From Methanocalculaceae archaeon (lineage in GTDB: Archaea; Halobacteriota; Methanomicrobia; Methanomicrobiales; Methanocorpusculaceae): a stretch of DNA of 7,965 nucleotides. Position 1 is the first letter of the stretch. Each line of letters opens with the position of its first letter. The notes under the pieces were generated by a model. The model was not told where the DNA came from and searched no databases. It was given only the letters and a program-made list of their open reading frames with translations. The DNA lies in the NCBI GenBank assembly GCA_031255895.1, contig JAIRRQ010000020.1:1-7965 (forward strand), in the 5' to 3' direction. Shown here piece by piece: positions 1-5,811 of the stretch. The position numbers and the translations under genes were made by a program.

Positions 1-55
1 GATCGATAGGATCTACTGGATCTATAGGCTCCATTGGATCCATAGGATCTATTGG
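1..55 (-). repeat. 9-bp in-frame repeat encoding Pro-x-Asp/Glu units
   Basis: Imperfect 9-base units of the type GGATCTATT (plus-strand view) are tandemly arranged. On the minus strand they encode Pro-Ile-Asp, Pro-Met-Asp, Pro-Met-Glu, Pro-Ile-Asp, Pro-Val-Asp and Pro-Ile-Asp. Third codon positions vary (CCA/CCT, ATA/ATC), so the array is not a very recent expansion, or it is kept by selection on the protein. The left end is outside the window, so the copy number is unknown. Confidence 0.75.
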
Positions 56-187
56 ATATATAAGATTCATTGGCTCTGTTGCCGCTGCAACGCCTGCTAG
101 TACCGGCAAAAGAACGAACATCACCACAAAAAATATGGCAATACCCCGCTGCAGCTTCATCATAATAATCAGTATTGCTGTTCTCAT
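1..187 (-). CDS. Secreted protein with Pro-x-Asp repeats, N-terminal part (runs off left edge)
   Basis: The minus strand is open from an ATG at 187 to the window edge (62 codons). Residues 9-36 form a clear Sec signal peptide: MMKLQRG basic start, a hydrophobic core (IAIFFVVMFVLLPVLAG) and a small-residue region (VAAA) suited to signal peptidase. Directly after, from residue 45, comes a tripeptide repeat of the form Pro-(Ile/Met/Val)-(Asp/Glu), at least six units, still running at the edge. The start at 187 is preceded by AAAGGAT, a weak Shine-Dalgarno match; the tandem ATGs at 163 and 160 would give a more typical signal peptide, so either start is possible. The mature protein is presumably exported or surface-bound. 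Its function is unknown and I do not recognise the family. The short ORF translated upstream in another frame looks like chance. Confidence 0.7.
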   Translation of the reverse strand, partial: MRTAILIIMMKLQRGIAIFFVVMFVLLPVLAGVAAATEPMNLIYPIDPMDPMEPIDPVDPID

Positions 188-518
188 CAATATCCTTTTC
201 TATCGTCAGAAAAATTGATGAAACAAGAAAAACATTTCGAAATGCACATTGAATACATCATCATTCCCGCACATCCCATTTCATTCCTGGTCGAAAATGT
301 CAGCTCACAACTAATCATATCAATGATCCTTGTTCCTGGAAAAACGACAACCTGAATGAAAATAACACAACCATCGATCAAAAAAGAGATCAACGAAGAA
401 ATACTGTGCCCACGTTTCCTCTCCCCGCAGTACACTATAAGAAGAGCGAAAACGTGTGATATTTGCAGTCATTCCAGTCAGAATAGGAAAAAACAATTAA
501 TTTAATAAAAAATGAATT
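188..518. other. AT-rich spacer without a supported gene
   Basis: No ORF here has convincing composition. An 82-codon minus-strand frame (435 down to 187) is open but rich in Cys, Ser and Phe as expected of chance translation, and its stop overlaps the ATG of the secreted-protein gene. A second minus-strand frame shows a brief plausible stretch around 360-430 before stops set in, so decayed coding DNA cannot be excluded. The promoter of the minus-strand gene at 187 should lie at about 200-280, but I see no convincing TATA box. Confidence 0.4.
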
Positions 519-915
519 CTAGTATTTCAAGAACACATTCTCGAGGTGAGACATACAATCTGCTTTATCTCAATATTCTTTTCCATTACTACCTAAATTG
601 TCTGAAATTTGGACGAATTTCTTTTGGAAATACATCTATCGATCCCCTACTTGGGAGGAGTGTGATGTCTGATTACCGCTGCCCTACCCATCTCATCCAA
701 AATCCATTCTGTGGCGACATTTAAATAATTATCCACGTCTGAAAAGAACTGTTTTTTATGAAATTCAGAGTTGTTGTTCGCCCGTTGCTTGCTGCAACTG
801 TAGACAACATTTCGTTGAACAGAGTACTGTATCCGGATCTTGGTTTTTGTGCAGGAAACACTTTTTCACCCCAATCAAAACAAATACCATACATTATTTT
901 GTAAAAAACGGAGCA
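519..915 (-). pseudogene. Possible decayed gene, several frameshifts, unidentified
   Basis: Reading the minus strand, three successive frames look coding where the others do not. From about 915 to 721 a frame opens with MYGICFDWGEKVFPAQKP (ATG at 894) and ends at TAA 723-721. From 739 to 647 the next frame reads DVDNYLNVATEWILDEMGRA and ends at TAG 649-647. From 651 to 589 a third reads RGSIDVFPKEIRPNFRQF and ends at TAG. A further frame may continue to a stop at 519. The segments follow one another in order with small overlaps, as expected of one gene broken by single-base indels. Codon composition is balanced, unlike the surrounding AT-rich noise. I do not recognise the family. Chance cannot be ruled out, because each open segment is only 20-60 codons. 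Confidence 0.4.
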
Positions 916-1155
916 AGAACAAACAAATAGTAGCAGTTGTCTCTCAGATCTAGTGAAGTGATGGATCTACACCTATACCCACTATACTATTAAGAATAAT
1001 ACTATTGGAATAAAATAAAAAGAAATGTATCGAATTGACCATTACAATGAATATGATGTAAATGGAATTTCCAAAAACGTAAGGATAAAAATACAATGCA
1101 TGATTTTCTATCGAAGCATCACACAGATTAAGAGCATTAGTTGAATTGATCATAT

Positions 1156-1687
1156 CTAGTATATTTCGCCACAGACATTCAACTGCTCTGGAAAAAGACC
1201 AGCAGGTGAAGGATAGTACAAATGTTTCCCACGAATGCAAAAAGAATGAGGATTTTTCCAACCAATCGGCAGGTATAATTCCTCTATATTTCTAACATAT
1301 TCTCCATCCGATGCCTTGAATGTCCAATGAATCTTTATAACAAGGAATATTCTAGGATAAGAGACGACATCAACATGACCCTCAAATTCATCCGTCTCAT
1401 TCTCTAGTCTCTATATTGTTCATCGTACCTGTGCCTAATCATATTAAATTTTAATTGGAATGTAATGTCCCCAATAGGAAATATGATGCCAAGCGGTAGA
1501 TTCGGGAATGCCTCGATCAATACAACAAAGTGAATATGCGGCCCAATACGTTGGTTTTCTGTCAATATCATTTTAAACCGATGTGTACCTGAATTCACCC
1601 ATCCAAGATGAGTACATTTAACGCCCATCTTCCCTTCATTGTTCCATATTGCTCATCTATCAGGACGTAGATATGAGTATCCTCCAT
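1156..1687 (-). pseudogene. Decayed gene with two frameshifts, unidentified
   Basis: The minus strand reads as one protein of about 180 residues if two frameshifts are allowed. Segment 1 runs from ATG 1687 to TGA 1597-1595 (30 codons, MEDTHIYVLIDEQYGTMKGR and so on). Segment 2 uses another frame and carries on at about 1600 to TAG 1406-1404, containing GTHRFKMILTENQRIGPHIH and then a hydrophobic, beta-rich stretch. Segment 3 opens at 1410, only 4 bases from the stop of segment 2, and stays open for 84 codons to TAG 1158-1156; it includes the stretches IFLVIKIHWTFKASDGEY and LYYPSPAGLFPEQLNVCGEI. Segment 3 has no early start codon. The junctions meet almost base to base, and the composition is protein-like. 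A fourth segment may continue below 1156 in the frame ending at 950. No family recognised. Confidence 0.6.
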
Positions 1688-1764
1688 TATAATTCACTCG
1701 AGATACATTCCTATCAAGAATTTCTGCAACATCACTACAAACAGTAATAACAAAACAATATGTA

Positions 1765-1773
1765 TTTTATATT
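1765..1773 (+). promoter_or_regulatory. Candidate TATA box upstream of the helicase operon
   Basis: The AT-only run TTTTATATT lies about 100 bases before the helicase ATG at 1875, which would give a leader of roughly 75-80 nt. The same element reads as a TATA-like TATAAAATA on the minus strand, so it could equally have served the divergent pseudogene starting at 1687. There is no clear BRE, and AT-rich DNA makes chance matches likely. Confidence 0.3.
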
Positions 1774-1874
1774 ATCAGGCACAATACACGCGAAAATCCT
1801 CAGCGAATTTTGATCCCCAAATTCAAACAAAGCACAACTCCATTATTGCAGAAAATCCAAATAATATTGCATCA

Positions 1875-3884
1875 ATGTCAACCATCGCCGACTACTTCCC
1901 ATATCAATTCTACCGCGAAAATCAGAAAAAAATGCTGGAAGCGGTAGCAAAAACCGCACGGGAAGGCGGCATTCTCATGATAGACGCCCCTACTGGCAGT
2001 GGTAAATCAAGTGTGGTTGCTCCACTTCTTGCCGAAGCAAATGGTAAAAAAATATTCATAGCAGTCAGAACTATCTCACAGCTCCAAATTTTCATCCGTG
2101 AACTTGAACTCATCCGACAGAAGAAAAAGAGGGAACTCAAGTTTGCCTATCTCATAGGCAAAGGAAACATGTGTCCACTAGGTGGTTATGGTGACATTTA
2201 CCGTAGATGTGAAGGCGTCAAAGCATTTTCCACTGCTTTAATGCAAGAACGTGCTGATCGCGGCTCTATAATACCTGCCAAAGACAAAATGATTCAGGAA
2301 CAAATCCGCAAACAGGATCGCGACCACCCGATGATCTGCCCCTACTTCATCAACAGCCGCATTTTCATCCATGATGAGGATGGAGGACGGCGGATGATTC
2401 CCTCACCTGAGATGCGAATCAAATCCGAACGGGCACAAAAAACGGTTATCATGCCCATCGATCTCCACAAATTCGCCGGTGGTATTTGTCCGTATGATCT
2501 CATGCTCTCCGCCGCCCGTGGAGCAGACGTTGTCATACTCAACTATCATCATCTCTTTAACGACGACATCCGTGAGCAATTATATGTCACCCTCCAGCGC
2601 GAACCAACAGACATCATGATGCTCTTAGATGAAGCCCACAACCTAGGCGACATCATTCAGAACATTCAAAGCATCCGTTTAAGCGAAAATGACGTCGAGA
2701 GTGCCTCACATGAACTTGCCTCCATTCGTGGAAAAATAAGGGGAGCAGAAGCCGTTCGGCACGTTTTACCCCGTATCGCGGAATTCATGAACGGACTTAA
2801 ACGTTCGAACGAGATCGAAGATTGGTTTGACCCGACAATCTTCAACCGGTTGTTGATCAAAGGCTCACTGTATCCGAAACTCGACTACATCTTAGATGAT
2901 CTGCTCTCGATCAAAGACACGCTTCGCGAGGCGAATATCCAGAAAGCAGAATACCGAGAAACGGCAATTGAACGTATTTGCGAATTTTTATTCAGTATTT
3001 ATCGTTCTTCATCTGACCCATCCTATCTCACGGTCTATGTCAGAAGCGGAGAAACAATAACACTTGAAGTGCGAAACATCGATCCTGCTGGACGACTTCA
3101 GGAGATGATCTCCATGCACGCGGCGACTGTTCTCATCAGCGGAACCCTTGCACCTGTCGAATCCTATCGCCGCTACTACTTCGGTGAAATGCCAGTCGCG
3201 ACCATGTCCCTGTCAAACTCTTTCCCGAAAAGAAATCGACTGGTGCTCGCAAGCCGTGATATCACCACTGCATTCTCTCAACGACAGAACATAGAGAACA
3301 CGAATGCAATTGTTGCAAGCATTCTCAGTTTCTCAAAACTCCCCGGAAATGTCGCGATCTACTTCCCTTCGTATCAACTCCAGAGTCAGTACGCGAAACT
3401 CTGTGAAAGCAAAATTCGCACCAAACAGGTGTTTATCGAACCCCGCAAGACCGAGGAAGCAAACACCGCACTCAAAGAATTTGTGACTCTACCCACACAG
3501 CAAAAATCGGGAATCATGTTTGCAGTCTGCGGTGGAAAATGGAGTGAGGGACTTGACTATCGCGGTAATCAATTGGCTGCAGCAATGGTGATAGGGCTGC
3601 CACTTGCCCCGTTTACCCAGGTGCGTAGAATGATCAACGACCATTTCCACCGAAAATTCGGCACAGAGGGGGAATTCATCGCCTATACCCTTCCAGCAAT
3701 GAACAAGGCAATGCAAGCGCTCGGTCGCGTTCTCCGTACCGAAACCGACCGAGGCGTTCTGCTTCTTGGTGAGACACGATTTCTGGATCCTGAGATCTTC
3801 GCAGGCCTCCCACCGTGGATACAGGCAGAAATAAAGGAATGTGACTCAGATACGCTGCCAGGTATTCTCGCAAAGTGGAAGTAG
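1875..3884 (+). CDS. XPD/Rad3/DinG-type iron-sulfur DNA helicase (superfamily 2, DEAD_2 family)
   Basis: ATP-dependent 5'-3' DNA helicase of the XPD/DinG family (COG1199), acting on DNA in the cytoplasm, probably in repair or in resolving blocked replication. Visible motifs in order: Walker A APTGSGKSS at residues 38-46; four Cys at 100, 112, 155 and 205 (the last two in CPY contexts) as likely ligands of the [4Fe-4S] cluster; ILNYHHLF after the cluster region; DEAH at 252-255; SGTLAP at 422-427; IYFPSYQLQ as motif IV; GGKWSEGLD at 553-561 (motif V); QALGRVLR at 614-621 (motif VI, arginine finger). At 669 residues the protein is full length and uninterrupted. Shine-Dalgarno support is poor, so translation may be weakly initiated. 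The next gene begins 12 bases after the stop. Whether it is the orthologue of archaeal XPD or a DinG-like paralogue is open, because the Cys spacing differs from both. Confidence 0.93.
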   Translation: MSTIADYFPYQFYRENQKKMLEAVAKTAREGGILMIDAPTGSGKSSVVAPLLAEANGKKIFIAVRTISQLQIFIRELELIRQKKKRELKFAYLIGKGNMCPLGGYGDIYRRCEGVKAFSTALMQERADRGSIIPAKDKMIQEQIRKQDRDHPMICPYFINSRIFIHDEDGGRRMIPSPEMRIKSERAQKTVIMPIDLHKFAGGICPYDLMLSAARGADVVILNYHHLFNDDIREQLYVTLQREPTDIMMLLDEAHNLGDIIQNIQSIRLSENDVESASHELASIRGKIRGAEAVRHVLPRIAEFMNGLKRSNEIEDWFDPTIFNRLLIKGSLYPKLDYILDDLLSIKDTLREANIQKAEYRETAIERICEFLFSIYRSSSDPSYLTVYVRSGETITLEVRNIDPAGRLQEMISMHAATVLISGTLAPVESYRRYYFGEMPVATMSLSNSFPKRNRLVLASRDITTAFSQRQNIENTNAIVASILSFSKLPGNVAIYFPSYQLQSQYAKLCESKIRTKQVFIEPRKTEEANTALKEFVTLPTQQKSGIMFAVCGGKWSEGLDYRGNQLAAAMVIGLPLAPFTQVRRMINDHFHRKFGTEGEFIAYTLPAMNKAMQALGRVLRTETDRGVLLLGETRFLDPEIFAGLPPWIQAEIKECDSDTLPGILAKWK

Positions 3885-3889
3885 TGATT
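3885..3889 (+). promoter_or_regulatory. Ribosome binding site GTGAT for the alkyltransferase gene
   Basis: GTGAT lies directly behind the helicase stop codon, 7 bases before ATG 3897, and complements the archaeal 16S 3' end. It decides for the ATG at 3897 over the TTG at 3894, and it indicates translation from a message shared with the helicase. Confidence 0.6.
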
Positions 3890-3896
3890 TAAATTG

Positions 3897-4346
3897 ATGC
3901 AGACAGGATCCTGTAAATTCGGCCTCTGGAAGGTGATCATCTCCTGGGATAAGAACATCGTCCACCAGGTGAAATTCGTCAAAACAGCTCCAGAAGGTGT
4001 GATTCCGATACAATTCACGAAATTTCTTGCAGGAAGGAACGATTCATTTGTACCGCTTGTTTCGATAGCCATTTCCGGCGACACCACATATTCTCACATC
4101 TACCAGATGGTCTCAGAAATTCCCTACGGCGAGACACGAACATACCTGGAGATTGCTCTTGCAGCCGACACGCACCCACGGGTCGTTGGTAATGCCATGG
4201 CAAAAAATCCAACTGCATTGATCATTCCTTGCCATCGTGTTGTCGCGACGGACAAAACACTCGGCGGCTTTACTCCTGAATTACAGATCAAGAAGGAGTT
4301 ACTGAAGATGGAAGAAACGAAAAAACATACATTTAGCAAACCCTGA
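3897..4346 (+). CDS. ogt: Methylated-DNA--[protein]-cysteine S-methyltransferase (O6-alkylguanine-DNA alkyltransferase)
   Basis: Suicide DNA-repair protein that moves the alkyl group from O6-alkylguanine in DNA to its own cysteine. With the ATG at 3897 the protein has 149 residues. The active site is PCHRVV with the nucleophile Cys112, followed by GGFTPELQIKKELLKMEE as in the family (GG...K..LL..E). The helix-turn-helix segment IPYGETRTYLEIA (about 75-87) and the HPRVVGNAMAKNP segment (about 93-105) hold the conserved Tyr, the base-flipping Arg (Arg95) and the Asn hinge. The N-terminal domain (about 1-60) is short and poorly conserved, as is common in archaeal members, so total length is slightly below the usual 155-180. 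It follows the helicase by 12 bases with its own GTGAT ribosome binding site, so the two are probably one operon. It appears intact, with all key residues present. Confidence 0.95.
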   Translation: MQTGSCKFGLWKVIISWDKNIVHQVKFVKTAPEGVIPIQFTKFLAGRNDSFVPLVSIAISGDTTYSHIYQMVSEIPYGETRTYLEIALAADTHPRVVGNAMAKNPTALIIPCHRVVATDKTLGGFTPELQIKKELLKMEETKKHTFSKP

Positions 4347-4367
4347 GTTCGGATAAAAACGAACATT

Positions 4368-4390
4368 TATCATCATATCTGATGATGATA
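4368..4390. promoter_or_regulatory. 9-bp inverted repeat immediately before the first coiled-coil gene
   Basis: TATCATCAT (4368-4376) and ATGATGATA (4382-4390) are perfect inverted arms around a 5-base loop (ATCTG). If a 2-base bulge is allowed, the arms extend to 12 bp and reach to within a base or two of the ATG at 4396. The position, between the alkyltransferase stop and the start codon, fits an operator or an RNA hairpin that controls translation. No T-tract follows, so a simple terminator is less likely. A TATA-like GGATAAAA lies about 40 bases before the ATG (4351-4358). Confidence 0.45.
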
Positions 4391-4395
4391 TAAAT

Positions 4396-5730
4396 ATGGT
4401 AGGTATCAGAGGCATGATTGATAATATTAGTGCAGGAAACTCGAACCGATACCGCAAGCTTTCGGAAATCGGAATTTCAAAACGATTGTTTTTCTGGGGT
4501 AAGATTCAGTCCGAAATAGTTTCTGCGGGAAATGAATATCTGGAAATCGCAAGATCACTTTCTTCCGCAAACAAAAATATCGAACAACTCGAGCGGGAAA
4601 TTGCAGAACTTACTACAAAATATAATCAAGCAATCGCGGAATCCACACGATTATCAGAAAAACTCATTGAAGAGACTACCGCACATGAACTTTTGATGGA
4701 CAGCTACGAAATCAACACAAAAAACTGGGCTGAGGACGGAAAATTCAAAGAAAACAAGATTTGCAAACAGGAAGAAAACCTCGTTTCCCAGAAGAATCAG
4801 ATATCACAACTCGAAGGTGACCTTGCAGTTGCAGTCAGTAAAACTGCGGAGTTGGAACAATCTCTTGCACAAATGAAGTACGAACTGTCGGAAAAAACTG
4901 AACGATACATCACACTGACAACCGAGTACACCAACACCCTGTGCGAAAAGAATGATGCACTTGATAGAATATCCTCTTTCGAAAAGATCATTTCCAACCT
5001 CAACGCGAACCTCGAGGAGAGAGAGCATCATTTAACGGAGATTCATTGCCTTAAGACCACGCTTGATTCCCGCGATGCAGAGATCTCTGAACTGAAACAA
5101 GAACTAAACATATTGAAAGGTGCTAAAAAACAGATGCTGACAGATATCAATCGTATGGGTTTTGCGACCGTTCATGCCAATTCTGAATTCCAACAGAGGC
5201 AAAAACAACTGAAAGAGGAACAAGCAATACTTGAAAAAGAGATCAATCAACTTGAACGAACCAAACAATCCCTTCAATCCGATCTTTCCGCAAAACAGAA
5301 GACACTTTCCACGTACTTGGACATCATCAGCGAGATCCTCGAGGAGTGGAAAAAACACAGTGACCAGACAAAAACCAGTATCACAGAAGCAACAGGGACC
5401 GTTCCCACAACAGAGAAGTACGGATATCTTGCCAAGATAAACAGCCATCGCGTGTTGTTTACAGCATTTTCCCCGACGTCTTACAGGGATCTGAGAGAAG
5501 CTGACAGACTCATCCGCGATGTTGCCAAAAAATTGGCGAGTTTAGTTGATGCTGTTAACTGCCGCAAAGAGACATTTATCGTCGTCCCAGACGAGTGCAT
5601 GATGTATCTGACAAAGTGTCTATATGCCTCACCTCTTTGTTCGGTACAGGTGATTACCACTTCACAAGTGATGGCGGCTGTTCAGATGATCACCCGTTTA
5701 GTGGTCTATGAAAAAAACCAGAGCCGATAA
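4396..5730 (+). CDS. Coiled-coil protein with remote RmuC-like C-terminal domain (paralogue 1)
   Basis: 444 residues, soluble, with no signal peptide or membrane segment. N-terminal region 1-50 carries RLFFWGKI (30-37). A long Glu/Lys/Gln-rich coiled coil spans about 53-320. A globular C-terminal domain (about 340-440) contains VLFTAFSP (353-360), FIVVPDE (394-400) and VQVITTSQVMAAVQMI (417-432). The downstream gene has the same three-part plan with clear residue matches, so the two are paralogues. The order strand, VPsE, helix, VxVvTp, helix resembles the RmuC domain, whose members also carry a long coiled coil before the domain, but the PD-(D/E)XK catalytic residues are not seen. Start: ATG 4396 has no good Shine-Dalgarno; ATG 4414 (Met7) with AGAGG just upstream is an alternative. 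The similarity to RmuC is inference; otherwise the family is unknown. Confidence 0.85.
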   Translation: MVGIRGMIDNISAGNSNRYRKLSEIGISKRLFFWGKIQSEIVSAGNEYLEIARSLSSANKNIEQLEREIAELTTKYNQAIAESTRLSEKLIEETTAHELLMDSYEINTKNWAEDGKFKENKICKQEENLVSQKNQISQLEGDLAVAVSKTAELEQSLAQMKYELSEKTERYITLTTEYTNTLCEKNDALDRISSFEKIISNLNANLEEREHHLTEIHCLKTTLDSRDAEISELKQELNILKGAKKQMLTDINRMGFATVHANSEFQQRQKQLKEEQAILEKEINQLERTKQSLQSDLSAKQKTLSTYLDIISEILEEWKKHSDQTKTSITEATGTVPTTEKYGYLAKINSHRVLFTAFSPTSYRDLREADRLIRDVAKKLASLVDAVNCRKETFIVVPDECMMYLTKCLYASPLCSVQVITTSQVMAAVQMITRLVVYEKNQSR

Positions 5731-5743
5731 CTCTTTTTTCATA
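5707..5743. terminator. 10-bp stem-loop with T-tract over the stop codon of paralogue 1
   Basis: TATGAAAAAA (5707-5716) pairs perfectly with TTTTTTCATA (5734-5743) across a 17-base loop that contains the stop codon (5728-5730). The T6 tract plus the following ATATTT is the kind of U-rich run at which archaeal RNA polymerase terminates. The stem is all A-T except one pair, so it is weak as a hairpin. Partial termination between the two paralogues is plausible. Confidence 0.4.
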
Positions 5744-5800
5744 TTTACCCTCTATTGGAAAATGCGAATGTATTATCTGATAGGAAGCACATATAATTTT

Positions 5801-5805
5801 GTGAT
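5801..5805 (+). promoter_or_regulatory. Ribosome binding site GTGAT for paralogue 2
   Basis: GTGAT sits 6 bases before ATG 5812 and matches the archaeal anti-Shine-Dalgarno sequence, which supports this start. It is stronger than anything before paralogue 1. A TATTAT run at 5771-5776 is at a suitable distance to give a short leader starting before this site, but it is only a candidate promoter. Confidence 0.55.
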
Positions 5806-5811
5806 TAGATT

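Noticed and set aside
187..435. 82-codon minus-strand ORF ending on the ATG of the secreted-protein gene
   Set aside because: Cys-, Ser-, Phe- and Met-rich chance-like composition, no ribosome binding site, no family resemblance; the TGATG overlap with the next start is probably coincidence.
512..724. 70-codon plus-strand ORF
   Set aside because: Composition is typical of non-coding DNA; the opposite strand shows better coding-like segments over the same bases.
640..860. Longer single minus-strand frame (IQYSVQRNVVYSC and on) leading into DVDNYL
   Set aside because: It is open for about 70 codons, but its upstream half is less protein-like than the competing frame YGICFDWGEK, so I prefer the frameshift reading; either way no family is recognised.
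950..1261. 103-codon minus-strand ORF with a hydrophobic C-terminal half
   Set aside because: Its first third overlaps, in another frame, the more protein-like 84-codon segment. The hydrophobic Phe/Ile/Tyr/Asn run is what AT-rich DNA gives by chance. Its lower part could be a tail of the pseudogene, but I cannot show it.
3683..4366. Minus-strand ORFs of 65-134 codons across the helicase end and the alkyltransferase
   Set aside because: Antisense shadows of two clearly identified genes.
5104..5448. 114-codon minus-strand ORF inside paralogue 1
   Set aside because: Antisense shadow of a coiled coil: Leu/Phe-rich because it opposes Glu/Lys/Gln codons.
5791..5798. ATATAATT as a TATA box for paralogue 2
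   Set aside because: It lies only about 14-21 bases before the ATG, so transcription would begin at or after the start codon and lose the GTGAT site.
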